IMG/VR virus record: IMGVR_UViG_3300023079_000004
Location: 1 to 62,375 of that record
From: a virus
Reading direction: 5' to 3' (one strand)
DNA: 62,375 nucleotides
In this document: positions 7,536 through 17,131 of the stretch, piece after piece
How positions within the stretch are numbered: position 1 is the first letter of the stretch
Layout: every line of letters begins with the position of its first letter
Notes under the pieces: model-generated
What the model was told of the DNA's origin: nothing
Databases searched by the model: none
The model's input: the letters and a program-made list of their open reading frames with translations, nothing else
Position numbers and translations under genes: made by a program

Positions 7536-9070
7536 GCCAGCCCATTCCGTTCAGCCAGTGGAGCGATGCCGAGCAGTGGGTGAACACCCGACCGGCGTGG
7601 GTGCCCGCGCAGCATCAGTCCCGAGTCGCCGCCTACGGGGTGTACGAGGAGGTCTTCTGGAGCCACGTCGGCGTCAAGAAGATCATGAACCGGGGACTGG
7701 ACGCCGCCGACAGCCCGCTGTACGTGCCGAGTGCCCGGGTGGTCGTTGACACGATGGACCGGTACGTCGGTCCGGGCCTGACCTTCGCGGTCAACCCGGA
7801 GATCGGCACCCCGGAGACACAGGTCGCTGCGAAGCAGTGGTTTGGCAAGCTCTTCGCGCGGGAGCGCTTCGCCAGCCGGTACAACGCTGCCAAGCGGGAC
7901 AACCTGCTCATCAAGGGGGACATGCTCTGGCACATCACCTACGACCCGGAGAAGCCCCCGGGGGCGCGCATCAGTCTGCACACGGTCGACCCTTCGAGCT
8001 ACTTCCCGTACTTCGAGGATGAGCTCCCGCCGGGGTACGAGGTCCCCAACCCGGACCCCAACCGCCTCGGGGTGGTCAAGCTGGTCGAGCTCTTCCCGGA
8101 GGGGGACGAGATCGTGGCGCGGGTGCAGACGTATGACCGGGTGTCGCAGCCGGGTGCCATCCTCAGCAGTCTCGAGGTGTGGAAGCAGGAGGAGTGGTTC
8201 GACCCGGAGAAGAGCCCGCTGCGCGTCGTCATCCCCCCGACCCCGCTCCCTCCCCAGGTTCCGGCCATTCCCGTCTACCACATTCCCAACGGCGGCAACG
8301 GTCTCGACTTCGGCAGTAGTGAGATGCGCGGCCTGCTCACGTTGCAGGCAGCCATGAACCAGGGCGTGACCGACGAGGACCTCGCGCTGGCGCTGATGGG
8401 TATCGGGGTGTTCGCTACCGACGAGACGACCACCATGCGCAACGAGGCGGGTGAGGTCGTCCCGGCCTTCATCTTCCCCGGCGTCATCTTGCAGAACGCC
8501 AAGGGGCTGCGTCGGGTGGAGGGCGTGACGGACGTCCAGCCGTACACCGACCACTTCGCTCGCCTCGAGGGGTACATGGGCGACGCTACCGGTGCGACGG
8601 ATGCGGCGCGCGGGCGGATGGAGGTCACCGAAGCCGAGAGCGGGGTGGCCCTCCGACTGCGGCTCGGCCCGACGCTGGCGAAGGCCGCCATCAAGGACCA
8701 GATCATCACCGACGTCCATGCCCAGATGTTCTACGACCTCGCGCAGGGGTGGGCGTTGCTGGACCCCGGGGATGGCATCCCGGCGTTCCAGGATGTGGAG
8801 GTCGTTCCGATGCTCGGTGAGAAGTTGCCGGTGAACCGCAAGGAAGCCGTCGACCTCTGGTCCACGCTATACGTGGCCAACCTCGTCAGCGCGGCGAGTG
8901 CGCGCAAGGCGCTGGCGGCGGTGGGCTTCGAGTTCGACCCGGCGGAGGCCGAGCTCCTACTCGCCGAGAAGGTGGCGCTGGCGGCGGCGGAGGGTGGCGA
9001 CCCGGCGGTGGACCGCACCACCAACGAGGTCAACGGCGGTAGCGGTCTCAACACCCCGCCGGAGGAGTGA
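7532..9070 (+). CDS. Portal protein
   Basis: The 512-residue protein sits between the large terminase and a MuF-type head protein, with the size and character of siphovirus SPP1/gp6-like portals. These include an N-terminal tryptophan-rich segment, a long region on DNA-channel scaffolding with VDPSSYFPYF, and an acidic C terminus. Twelve copies would form the packaging ring and the connector to the tail. GTG start overlaps the upstream stop. A polypyrimidine motif variant lies at 8231-8258. Confidence 0.85.
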   Translation: MSQPIPFSQWSDAEQWVNTRPAWVPAQHQSRVAAYGVYEEVFWSHVGVKKIMNRGLDAADSPLYVPSARVVVDTMDRYVGPGLTFAVNPEIGTPETQVAAKQWFGKLFARERFASRYNAAKRDNLLIKGDMLWHITYDPEKPPGARISLHTVDPSSYFPYFEDELPPGYEVPNPDPNRLGVVKLVELFPEGDEIVARVQTYDRVSQPGAILSSLEVWKQEEWFDPEKSPLRVVIPPTPLPPQVPAIPVYHIPNGGNGLDFGSSEMRGLLTLQAAMNQGVTDEDLALALMGIGVFATDETTTMRNEAGEVVPAFIFPGVILQNAKGLRRVEGVTDVQPYTDHFARLEGYMGDATGATDAARGRMEVTEAESGVALRLRLGPTLAKAAIKDQIITDVHAQMFYDLAQGWALLDPGDGIPAFQDVEVVPMLGEKLPVNRKEAVDLWSTLYVANLVSAASARKALAAVGFEFDPAEAELLLAEKVALAAAEGGDPAVDRTTNEVNGGSGLNTPPEE

Positions 9071-9318
9071 TGGACGCCCAGGCGGCGGAGGCCGCTCTGC
9101 AACGCGCCATCACGGACGCACTGGAGTCGGCTGGGTATTTGGGCTCTGAAGCCATCCTGGGCGACTGGCACGTGATGTGCGAGGTGACCAATCTCAGCGA
9201 GCAGGGCAAGACGCAGTACGTCAACATCATCCCGGGCATTAACGGGGTTCCCATGCATCGGGTCAAGGGGCTCATCGAGGTCTGTGCGGAGATGCTGGAC
9301 GAGCAGCAGGAGGAGTGA
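9070..9318 (+). CDS. Hypothetical protein, 82 aa
   Basis: ATG overlaps the portal TGA and GGAGGAG lies upstream. The sequence predicts an alpha/beta fold with GDWHVMCEVTNL in the middle. It has no recognised domain. Conserved placement between portal and MuF genes suggests a head-related role, but this is inference. Confidence 0.65.
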   Translation: MDAQAAEAALQRAITDALESAGYLGSEAILGDWHVMCEVTNLSEQGKTQYVNIIPGINGVPMHRVKGLIEVCAEMLDEQQEE

Positions 9319-10232
9319 TGGCGCAGCCTGCGTACGACCCACGCCAACCGCTGCTGGATGTCATCGCGCAGAGCAACCTCACCGTCGCCGAGCTGAACCA
9401 GATGCTGCGGGACGGCGCGGACGAGATCGACCGCCTGCTCCCCAAGCTCATCGAGAAGCACACCACTGGTGCCAGCATCAAAGCGGCGCAACTGGCCCTG
9501 GTGCGCAAGGAGCTGCGGGCGGTGCAATCGGCTCTGTGGGGCGATCTGGGGCGCTCGATACGTTCGGGGGTAGAGGCGGCGGCCCTCAAGGCTGCGGTGG
9601 CCGCAGAGGGGCCGCTGTGGGCATGGCTCGCCCAGTACGGCCTCGACATGCCGCATCTACGAGCGGCCAACCTCGCGACGGCCAAACAGGGGCTCCCGGC
9701 ACTGCTGGCGAAGGCAGCGAACGGCATCCCGCTGGCGCGGAGCGTCTACAAGGCGCAGGCGCTGGCCATGGGTCTAGTCGATCGCAAGGTGAGCCAGGGT
9801 CTGCTCCTCGGCAACAACGCCAAGACCATCGCCAAAAGCGTCAAGGACATGATCCGCCCGGACGTGCGCGGGGGTGTGAGCTACGCCGCGCATCGACTGG
9901 CCCGAACGGAGATCAACAATGCCTACAAGACCAGCCAGGAGCAGCGCTACCAGGACGAGCCGTGGGTCAGAGGCATGCGCTGGAACCTCAGTCGCACCCA
10001 CCCTCAGCCAGACGAGTGCAACACCTACGCCCAGCAGGATCTTCATGACCTGGGGCACGGTGTATACCCCGTCGGTCACCGGCCGAGATCTCATCCCAAC
10101 TGTTTCTGCTACTTGACGGCGGAGACCATCGACGAGGACGAGTTCGAAGAGCGCTTCCTGGCGGGCGAGTACAACTACCACCTCGACAAGAAGATGTACG
10201 GAGCCGGAGTGGAGGGGCTGCCATGCCCGTGA
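9318..10232 (+). CDS. MuF-like minor head protein
   Basis: The 304-residue protein has a helical N terminus and a C-terminal MuF (SPP1 gp7-like) domain. ARTEINNAYKTSQEQRYQ is followed by GMRW..., then DECNTY and HPNCFCYLT, the conserved metal-binding-like Cys/His set of that family. MuF proteins bind the portal, are packaged in the prohead and may be ejected with DNA. The gene overlaps the next one by ten bases. Confidence 0.85.
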   Translation: MAQPAYDPRQPLLDVIAQSNLTVAELNQMLRDGADEIDRLLPKLIEKHTTGASIKAAQLALVRKELRAVQSALWGDLGRSIRSGVEAAALKAAVAAEGPLWAWLAQYGLDMPHLRAANLATAKQGLPALLAKAANGIPLARSVYKAQALAMGLVDRKVSQGLLLGNNAKTIAKSVKDMIRPDVRGGVSYAAHRLARTEINNAYKTSQEQRYQDEPWVRGMRWNLSRTHPQPDECNTYAQQDLHDLGHGVYPVGHRPRSHPNCFCYLTAETIDEDEFEERFLAGEYNYHLDKKMYGAGVEGLPCP

Positions 10233-12766
10233 ACTTCGTCAACCCGTACAGCGGAGAGAGCGAGGAAACGTGCTCGGTTACCTTCGGCGTTCAGCAGCAG
10301 GCCGTGGGGGACACCGGCAGCAAGCAGACCGAAGCCCAGTTCAACAAGAGCAAGCTCCTGGGGGAGCTGGGTGTCATCGTTGCCAAGATGGAGAAAGGCG
10401 AGATACCCAAGGGCACCAAGGTTCTCACGTACAGCAACACTGACGGCAGCCGGGGGTTCTTCTACGTGCAGAACAACTCCCTGTGGCACAAGGCATACGG
10501 CAAGAACGGCAAGGGCACTTTCAACGGCAGCTCCGACGCCGAGTACGCCATCGATATCATCAACGACGGCAAGAGCACGGTGGCCATCCCGCAGTCGGTC
10601 AGTGCTGCACCGAAGCCGGAGCCCGTGCCTATCGATGCCTCGTACATCAGCAAAGCGACGATAAACCCGATGTCGATCGGGGAACCGGGGACGCCGCTTG
10701 CCGTCAATGCGGCGGGGGACTACATCGTTTACAACGTGGGGGCCGACTGGTTCGAGCACTACACCCTGACAGATAACGGTCCGGCCGTGTGGAAGACCAG
10801 TTACCAAGTGGCCACCCTCGTGAAGGACGGCCAGTGGTATCTCCCGGACAAGAAGAAGACGACCCCAAAGGCAACCCCGAAGACGGAGGCACCCGCCCCC
10901 GCCCTCTCCTCGCAGATAGCTGCGGCGACCGAGAAGTCACCGGTGAACCCCGGTAGTGCGAGCGTCGGCAGCATGAGCAACGAAGACGTGTCCGCCATGT
11001 TCGTCAAGATCAAGGACGACCTTGCCAAGGAGAAGGGGCTCAACGTCAAGGGGGCGAATGCGGAGCTGGACGCGTTGGTCTATCAGGCCATCGGCGACAA
11101 GACGGGGTACACCTCGGCAGAGGTCAAGGGGAAGATCGACGCGTACAAGGCCACTGGTGCCAAGCTCAGTGCACTGAAGAAGAAGGTGATGAGCGGCAAT
11201 TACACCGTGCCGGAGGGCAAGCCGCAGAAGACCAAAGCTTCTCCTGCCGCCCCACTCAACACTGCGGTGCACACCAGTACCCCCGCCAAGGACCCGCAGC
11301 CGAACGGTGTTCCGACGACCGCCACGCCGAAGCTCGCGGAGGAGGTCAAGGCCGTTGTCCAGGGCGCGGTGAACAAGAACCCGAGCAAGGTCTACAGCGA
11401 CGAGGACCTTGCGGCGCAGTACATCATGCGCAAGGACGAGATCGTAGCCAGCAATACGAAGGGCTGGACGCTCTACACGAAAAACCCGGACTTCGACAAG
11501 GCCATCTACGACGCCATCGCTGCGAAGACGGGGGTGGGGGAGCTCGCGGCCAAGCAGCACATTGCCAACTATCTCGGTAGCGGCAAGAAGCTCAGCGTGC
11601 TGAAGAAGCAGTTGGCCAAGCAGGGAGCCTTCACGCAGAAGGCGGACACGCTGAAGAAGAGTGGCGTTGCCAAGACGTTGGCCGACAAGAAGAAGGACGT
11701 GGAGGCCAAAGCAGACGCCGGGTACACGCCGACGCCGACGCCAGCAACCGGCAAGCCGCCTGTCGACACCGGCAAACCTGCCCCGAAGCGTGTAGTGGCG
11801 GAGGCGCAGGAGTCCGGAGACATCTCCGGCATCCCGGACAACGTCAAGGCTCTCTACTACCAGAAGTTCAAGGCCCAGGGTGCCAAAGCGTATCTGTCCA
11901 GCTCGGAGGGGGAGATCTACGAAGCCCTCCTCGCCGTGCAGAAGCAGATGAAGTTCTTTGGTCACAGCAAGAACGTGACCCTGTTGCAGCTTCTGCGGTC
12001 CATTGACGAGCAGGGTGCCCTCAAGTTCAACGCGGACAACGCCAAGCTCTTCGAGAAAAAGGTGGCCACATGGCTCACCACTCCCGAGGGCACTTCGTAC
12101 ATCAAGAAGCAGGTCGAAGCAGCCAAGAAGGCGGAGGAGGTTGCTAAGGCCGCCAAGGAGATGGAGGACAATCAGCCTCCCCTCCCGGCGGACAGCACGC
12201 AGTATCAGCCGTGGGAACTTGACAAGGCTGTCCGCATCAGTCGAACGTGGCTGAGTGCCAAGCCCTGGACCGACCGCGAGAAGAGGGACCTGAAGTACTA
12301 CACCGGGAGCGCCTTCGTCGAAATGAACGGGCACTTGCGGGAGGGCAAGGCCATTGACCAGCGGGGCAAGAACGCCATCGAGGGTGCAAAGGACGGCATG
12401 CGTCCGACAACAGAGCCCATTCTGGTTCGGCGGGGAACCGGCCTCGGGCAGTTCACCAGTCTCGGCATCAGAAATAGAGAGCCGAATCAGAACTTGATGT
12501 GGGGCATTACCGGGAAGACCTTCAAGGACGAGGGCTTTCTGAGCACGAGCGCCGGTGGGCAGGCTGCCTTCGGCGGAGCGGCCCGGCTGGAGATCGAGTG
12601 TCCGGTCGGCACCCCGATGGCGTACGTGGCACCCATCTCCAAGTACCCGCACGAGAACGAGATGCTGTTGCAGGCGGGGATGGAATACAAGGTGCTGAAC
12701 GTCCGCAGAGAGAACGGCACATGGGTCGTACGCATGCGCGTTGTCAACTGGCCCGGTAAGGAGTGA
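10223..12766 (+). CDS. Head-module protein with C-terminal ADP-ribosyltransferase domain
   Basis: The 847-residue protein directly follows the MuF gene. Residues 1-130 form a unique N domain. Two related helical repeats follow (about 255-330 and 390-470, each ending GxKLSxLKKxxxxG), separated by Pro/Thr/Lys-rich linkers. The C-terminal 170 residues carry the R-S-E signature of ADP-ribosyltransferases: an arginine in ILVRRGTG (about 735), the STS motif in GFLSTSAG (about 773) and the E-x-E pair in HENEML (about 811-813). It is probably packaged and injected to modify a host protein, like T4 Alt or MuF-linked toxins. The target is unknown. Confidence 0.75.
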   Translation: MPVNFVNPYSGESEETCSVTFGVQQQAVGDTGSKQTEAQFNKSKLLGELGVIVAKMEKGEIPKGTKVLTYSNTDGSRGFFYVQNNSLWHKAYGKNGKGTFNGSSDAEYAIDIINDGKSTVAIPQSVSAAPKPEPVPIDASYISKATINPMSIGEPGTPLAVNAAGDYIVYNVGADWFEHYTLTDNGPAVWKTSYQVATLVKDGQWYLPDKKKTTPKATPKTEAPAPALSSQIAAATEKSPVNPGSASVGSMSNEDVSAMFVKIKDDLAKEKGLNVKGANAELDALVYQAIGDKTGYTSAEVKGKIDAYKATGAKLSALKKKVMSGNYTVPEGKPQKTKASPAAPLNTAVHTSTPAKDPQPNGVPTTATPKLAEEVKAVVQGAVNKNPSKVYSDEDLAAQYIMRKDEIVASNTKGWTLYTKNPDFDKAIYDAIAAKTGVGELAAKQHIANYLGSGKKLSVLKKQLAKQGAFTQKADTLKKSGVAKTLADKKKDVEAKADAGYTPTPTPATGKPPVDTGKPAPKRVVAEAQESGDISGIPDNVKALYYQKFKAQGAKAYLSSSEGEIYEALLAVQKQMKFFGHSKNVTLLQLLRSIDEQGALKFNADNAKLFEKKVATWLTTPEGTSYIKKQVEAAKKAEEVAKAAKEMEDNQPPLPADSTQYQPWELDKAVRISRTWLSAKPWTDREKRDLKYYTGSAFVEMNGHLREGKAIDQRGKNAIEGAKDGMRPTTEPILVRRGTGLGQFTSLGIRNREPNQNLMWGITGKTFKDEGFLSTSAGGQAAFGGAARLEIECPVGTPMAYVAPISKYPHENEMLLQAGMEYKVLNVRRENGTWVVRMRVVNWPGKE

Positions 12767-12768
12767 CC

Positions 12769-12930
12769 ATGCCGCAAGGCAAGAAGGAACCAAGCCCACT
12801 GACGGACCCCGACAACGACCCTGTATTCGTCGATGTCACACCGCCCGAAGAAGAAGGCATGAGCGTTGAGGACGCGTACCGGCTACTGTCCGGGATGCCG
12901 CCAGAACCCGTTCTAGAGCCGGAGGAGTAG
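12769..12930 (+). CDS. Small acidic protein, 53 aa
   Basis: ATG lies two bases after the previous stop, with GTAAGGAG upstream. The protein is Pro/Glu-rich and probably disordered, with no recognised domain. It lies between the ADP-ribosyltransferase protein and the head fibre gene, in the same operon. Confidence 0.65.
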   Translation: MPQGKKEPSPLTDPDNDPVFVDVTPPEEEGMSVEDAYRLLSGMPPEPVLEPEE

Positions 12931-12932
12931 AG

Positions 12933-14000
12933 ATGGCAACGTTTCCCGAGGGGCTCACCCTCCAGACCTTGACGGGGAGTGTGGACCCCGGGAGCACGGT
13001 GAGCTTCACGATCCCGGTGTGGCTCATTGGCCCCACCGACGACATGGTCTATCGGCCGCGCATCATCTCGGCGACGGTAGACAGCGCTGGAGAGTTCACC
13101 GTCCAGCTCCCGGCGACCGACGACCCGCAGTGGACGCCCTTCCAGTACGGCGTCCGCATCTACAGCGAGGGGTCGGTGCTCAAGGGCGCGCTGAGCCTGC
13201 CGAAGGCGGCTGGCCCGTACGACCTCGCGGACCTGCTCATCACGGGGCAGGCACCGCAGGAACAGGCGGTGGACTACCTCGACGTCAGCGACATCGGGTC
13301 GCGGGTGCCGGGGCTGGTGGGCGGCCTCGTGCCGGAGGAGTATCTGCCGGAGCTGAGCGCGGGTTCGGTGGCGTGGGCGGACGTGACGGGCAAGCCTGCC
13401 ACCTTCCCGCCGAGCGCACACACGCACGTCGTGGCGGACGTCACAGGGCTCCAGGGTTCCCTCGACGGGCTGACCACCATGGTTGGTGGGCTGGACACCG
13501 CCCTGGACGAACTTGATGCCCGGGTTGAGGACCTGGAGGCCGCTCCGGCTGCGCAGGCTCCGACGGTTGTGCGGGCGGTGGTGACCAGCGGGGACTTCCC
13601 GGCGGCGAACCATGCGTCCTTCACGCCGGTGTCCGGCCTCACCCTGGCCCTCCCCGCTTCCGCAGGAGACGAGGTTGAGCTCGTCGTGTCCTGCATGCTG
13701 AACAACACCGGCGTCTCGGACTTCTGGGAGGCGTGTGTCCTGGTGGGTGGCGTGGCCGTGCGCTACGGGTCCACGAACACCGGCTCGCCGAGCCCCGATG
13801 GAGACCCTTCGATCTACCCGAGTACCAACGTGACCTTCCGCGGTTCTACCATCGTCTTCGGCTTCACGGTGCAGCCGGGCGATCTGGACGGTGGCAACGT
13901 CGTCTTCGGAATGGCGCAGAAGGGAAGCGGGAACGCAGCGGCGAAAATCTACGCTGACGCGACGTGGCCGTTCCGGTGGCGGGCCATTAATCTCCACTGA
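12933..14000 (+). CDS. Fibre protein, probably a head fibre
   Basis: The 355-residue protein has an N-terminal beta domain and a repeat typical of phage fibres (WADVTGKPATFPPSAHTH, about 150-167). A short coiled coil follows (about 185-205), then a beta-rich C-terminal domain. Its place among head genes, before scaffold and capsid, suggests a trimeric head fibre or an adsorption fibre rather than a tail-tip protein. GGAGGAG precedes the ATG. A polypyrimidine motif lies at 13641-13666. Confidence 0.7.
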   Translation: MATFPEGLTLQTLTGSVDPGSTVSFTIPVWLIGPTDDMVYRPRIISATVDSAGEFTVQLPATDDPQWTPFQYGVRIYSEGSVLKGALSLPKAAGPYDLADLLITGQAPQEQAVDYLDVSDIGSRVPGLVGGLVPEEYLPELSAGSVAWADVTGKPATFPPSAHTHVVADVTGLQGSLDGLTTMVGGLDTALDELDARVEDLEAAPAAQAPTVVRAVVTSGDFPAANHASFTPVSGLTLALPASAGDEVELVVSCMLNNTGVSDFWEACVLVGGVAVRYGSTNTGSPSPDGDPSIYPSTNVTFRGSTIVFGFTVQPGDLDGGNVVFGMAQKGSGNAAAKIYADATWPFRWRAINLH

Positions 14001-14135
14001 AGAGCAGGCCGTCGGCTGCCTAGGATTGCTAGATGGGCACTCGGCGGCCTGCGGTATGCTTCCATTAGCGAGCGCACAGAGCGGCGCGGTCCGGGCACAG
14101 TGCGGCCCGAAACCCCACACAGTTAGGCGACTGCA
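14001..14135 (+). promoter_or_regulatory. Intergenic promoter region before scaffold and capsid
   Basis: TGCGGTATGCT places a late-type box TATGCT at 14055-14060. The extended TGCGGTA string also occurs at 30115, 42019 and 46350. GC-rich imperfect hairpins follow (14075-14115). This is likely the promoter for scaffold, decoration protein and major capsid, but no -35 match is visible. Confidence 0.4.
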
Positions 14136-14843
14136 ATGACGAAGACCCAGAACGACCCGCTGAAGCCGAACTCCCTGCCCCGCAAGGCCGGAACCGTGCT
14201 CGAGCCACTGTTCACGTGGCACGGCATGGACATTTACCCGGTCTTCGGAGCCAGTCAGCCCACCGGAGAGCCGGACGGAGAGCCGGACGAGGATGAGGAA
14301 GACGAGACCGGGGAGGGCGGGAACGACGGCGGCAGTGCCAAAGAGGAGACCGTCAGTCGGGCGGACTTCCTTGCGCTGCAACGGCAGCTCAGTGCTGCCG
14401 ACAAGAAGCGCAACGAGGCCGAAGCTCGCCTGAAGGAGCTGGACGATGCCCAGAAGGACGAGCTCACGAGGGCCACGGAGAAGGTCACTGAGCTCGAGAA
14501 GCAGCGGGAGGCGGACGCGCGTACCATCGCGGACCTCCAGTTGCAGAACGCTTTCCTGACGGCGGAGACGGACCTCGAGTGGCACGATCCCGGCGACGCT
14601 CTTGCGCTCGCCGAGCGTAAGGGCTATCTCGACGGGGTGGTCGTGGAAGGCAAGGTCGACGGCCGCGTGCTGGCGACCAAGCTGAAGGAGATGGCGAAGG
14701 CCCACTCCTATCTCGTCAAGAGCAGCACTGATCAAGACGACAAGCCGCCCGTGCGCACCGGAGCCCCGGTGGGTGGCAAGACGAAGCAGAGGAAGGCGGA
14801 CGAGCCCGACCTCGGTCGGTACGGCCGGTTCCTCAACAAGTAG
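14136..14843 (+). CDS. Scaffolding protein
   Basis: The 235-residue protein is acidic in the N-terminal third (DEDEEDETGE). It has a long coiled coil (about 70-145) and a basic C-terminal tail (GKTKQRKADEPDLGRYGRF), the usual design of scaffolds whose C terminus binds capsid subunits. It lies directly before the decoration and major capsid genes. Confidence 0.8.
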   Translation: MTKTQNDPLKPNSLPRKAGTVLEPLFTWHGMDIYPVFGASQPTGEPDGEPDEDEEDETGEGGNDGGSAKEETVSRADFLALQRQLSAADKKRNEAEARLKELDDAQKDELTRATEKVTELEKQREADARTIADLQLQNAFLTAETDLEWHDPGDALALAERKGYLDGVVVEGKVDGRVLATKLKEMAKAHSYLVKSSTDQDDKPPVRTGAPVGGKTKQRKADEPDLGRYGRFLNK

Positions 14844-14860
14844 CAGAAGGGAGATCTCGC

Positions 14861-15247
14861 GTGGCGAGGTACGACAAGTACGAGCCGCTCACCGGTGGGT
14901 TTCGCGCGCCGCTGAACGCCAACTGGCTCCAGGCCGACCTGAACAAGGTGGTGGGTGTCAGCCTGAACGCCAGCGGCAAGGTCGTCAAGGGGACGGCCGG
15001 GCAGAGTGGTTTCGTGGGCGTGGTGTGCCTGACGAAGCTGCTCAACGCGAACGACATCGTGGACGTCATGCAGGACGGCGAGATCGTCGAGCTGACGGGC
15101 CTCGCGGCGGGCACGGCGTACTACATGCCGTCCAGCGGTGACGGCGTCAACACCACCAACACCAACCCCAAGGTCGGGTGGACGGTCGAGGCGTCTCGCA
15201 TGATCGTCCGCTGCAACGTGACCGGCGACGTCATCGGGACGGCCTGA
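14861..15247 (+). CDS. Capsid decoration (cement) protein
   Basis: The 128-residue protein is beta-rich, with repeated Val/Gly turns (GVSLNASGKVVKGTAGQSGF) and AGTAYYMPSSG. It resembles DUF2190-like capsid-stabilising proteins in size, character and position immediately before the major capsid gene. GTG start with AAGGGAG upstream. Confidence 0.65.
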   Translation: MARYDKYEPLTGGFRAPLNANWLQADLNKVVGVSLNASGKVVKGTAGQSGFVGVVCLTKLLNANDIVDVMQDGEIVELTGLAAGTAYYMPSSGDGVNTTNTNPKVGWTVEASRMIVRCNVTGDVIGTA

Positions 15248-15248
15248 C

Positions 15249-16517
15249 ATGACCATCATGACTCTTCCGACGCGAGAGCGGCTGTTCCTCCCGGGCCAGA
15301 TGGTGGACCCGGCGCGCAAGGTCAAGGGGGCCTTCAACCTCCTGGCCGACAAGGGCTTCCGGCGCGAGCTGGGCCTGGACGTCCTTCCCTACGGCTCGAG
15401 CCAGCCCACCGGTTTCCACACCGAGGGCGACGTCATTCGGGCGACCACCAACGGGGTGGACACCAACGCCCTGTGGCGGGAGTTCCAGGCCGTCTTGGCG
15501 CGTCTGAACGCCGGACGCCAGCCGCTGGTGGACTTGCTCACGTACACCGTGACCGAGCCCATCGTGACCATCCCACAGGTCGGCTCCAGCGCCAACTTCG
15601 AGAAGGCGTCGGAGTTCGGTGTGCCGGTCGCGGTGCGGACCGGCGTCGGGTACTTCCAGCTCGGCTTCGCGTTCGACTGGTACGACACCGGTGCCCGGTA
15701 CACCTGGAAGTACCTCGCCGAGGCGAGCGACGACCAGATCCGCAGCGTCTTCGACACGATCCTCGAGGCGGACAACCGCCTGGTCTTCAACGAGATCATG
15801 CGGACGCTGTACCGGAACACCAACCGCACGGCCGACATCAACGGCAGCGCGTACAACGTCTACACGTTCTACAACAACGACGGCACCACGCCGCCGTCGT
15901 ACGGCGTCAACACGTTCACCAGCTCGCACAACCACTACGTCACGAGCGGCGCGGCCACCATCACCAGCGGTGACCTCGACGAGGCCCAGGACGATCTGGC
16001 GGCTCACGGCTACAGCAACGCCAACGGCTACCAGATCCTGCATCTCGTGAACAAGCAGGAGTCGGCAACGATTCGCACCTTCAAGAGCACCGTCAACGGC
16101 GGGACCGCGCGCTGGGACTTCATCCCGGCGCAGGGCACCCCGCAGTGGCTGCTCCCGGTGCAGCTCTCGACGAACCAGAACGGCGTTCCGCAGCCCGGTG
16201 CGACGTACCGGGGCTTCAAGGTCCTCGGCCAGTACGGCGACGGCCTCATCCTCGAGAACGACTACTTCGTCCCCGGCTACGTGGTCACCACGGCAACCGG
16301 CGGCCAGGAGTCGGTCGCGGCCCCGATCGGCTTCCGCGAGCACGCGCGACCGGAGCTGCGGGGCATGCGGATGGTCAAGGGTCGGGACCCCGACTACCCG
16401 CTCCAGGACTCCTACTGGCAGCGCGGTTTCGGCACCGGCGTGCGACACCGGGGCGCGACGTACGTGATGCAGATCACGGCGAGCGGCAGCTACACCATCC
16501 CGAGCACGTACGCCTGA
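15249..16517 (+). CDS. Major capsid protein
   Basis: The 422-residue protein follows scaffold and decoration genes and has the composition of an HK97-fold capsid. It has an N-terminal arm, a long helix region (DDQIRSVFDTILEADNRLVF, about 160-180) and a C-terminal beta domain. There are no cysteines. It is followed by a strong hairpin terminator, as expected for the most highly expressed gene. ATG 15258 is an alternative start. Confidence 0.88.
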   Translation: MTIMTLPTRERLFLPGQMVDPARKVKGAFNLLADKGFRRELGLDVLPYGSSQPTGFHTEGDVIRATTNGVDTNALWREFQAVLARLNAGRQPLVDLLTYTVTEPIVTIPQVGSSANFEKASEFGVPVAVRTGVGYFQLGFAFDWYDTGARYTWKYLAEASDDQIRSVFDTILEADNRLVFNEIMRTLYRNTNRTADINGSAYNVYTFYNNDGTTPPSYGVNTFTSSHNHYVTSGAATITSGDLDEAQDDLAAHGYSNANGYQILHLVNKQESATIRTFKSTVNGGTARWDFIPAQGTPQWLLPVQLSTNQNGVPQPGATYRGFKVLGQYGDGLILENDYFVPGYVVTTATGGQESVAAPIGFREHARPELRGMRMVKGRDPDYPLQDSYWQRGFGTGVRHRGATYVMQITASGSYTIPSTYA

Positions 16518-16521
16518 AGCT

Positions 16522-16574
16522 GAGGGTGGGGAGGCTGCACTCACGCAGTCGCCGGGTAACGCCTCCCCACCCTC
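16522..16574 (+). terminator. Hairpin after the major capsid gene
   Basis: A perfect 14-bp stem pairs GAGGGTGGGGAGGC (16522-16535) with GCCTCCCCACCCTC (16561-16574), loop 25 bases. It has only a short pyrimidine tail, so it may attenuate transcription rather than stop it. Its 3' arm runs into a CCGCAG copy of the genome-wide polypyrimidine motif. Confidence 0.7.
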
Positions 16575-16597
16575 CCCTTCCGCAGAAAGGAGCCACC

Positions 16598-17128
16598 ATG
16601 GCGCGGGAGATCGACTGGTCCAAGCCGCTGAGCGACGAGGACCGTACCTGGGCCGAGCAGCGTCTCGACATGCCCAGCGGCAGCAACGGTCTGACCATCG
16701 GTCAGCAGATCGCCAGGAACGACGAGGAGCACGGCAAGGCCGCGAAGGACGCCCGCATGTCTCGTTCGGAGCGCATGGACGTCCTCCGATCGGGCATCGC
16801 CGAGTCCCAGAACGAGCTCGCTCGGCTCGAGCAGGAGCAGATCGAAGAGGACAACGAGAACCGGGCGCGGGCCGGGAGCCTCGGTGAGCAGGCCGCCGGT
16901 CTCGGCTTCACCGACAACACCCCGGTGAACGGCGAGAAGCCGGAGGGTGCGCCGGAGCCGTCGGACGACTACGACGACACGAAGAAGTGGACGGTGCAGT
17001 CGCTCCAGGCCGAGATCGACCGGCGGAACGAGGACGGTGCCGAGCTGCGTCGGACTGGCACCCGGAGCGAGCTCGTCGAGCGCCTGCGGGCCGACGACGA
17101 GGAGCTCCAGAAGTCCGAGGGGGCCTGA
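16598..17128 (+). CDS. Capsid-associated protein with SAP/HeH-like domain
   Basis: The 176-residue acidic protein is helical over residues 50-90. It ends in a 40-residue helix-extended-helix (WTVQSLQAEIDRRNEDGAEL... ELVERLRADDEEL), as in SAP or HeH domains that bind nucleic acid or proteins. Such proteins often follow capsid genes in actinophages. AGAAAGGAG precedes the ATG. Confidence 0.65.
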   Translation: MAREIDWSKPLSDEDRTWAEQRLDMPSGSNGLTIGQQIARNDEEHGKAAKDARMSRSERMDVLRSGIAESQNELARLEQEQIEEDNENRARAGSLGEQAAGLGFTDNTPVNGEKPEGAPEPSDDYDDTKKWTVQSLQAEIDRRNEDGAELRRTGTRSELVERLRADDEELQKSEGA

Positions 17129-17131
17129 CCC

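Noticed and set aside
10937-12799. 620-codon reverse-strand open frame opposite the ADP-ribosyltransferase gene
   Set aside because: It is a GC-rich antisense shadow. The + strand frame has coherent domains and a ribosome site, while the reverse frame has Leu/Arg/Val-heavy composition and no motifs.
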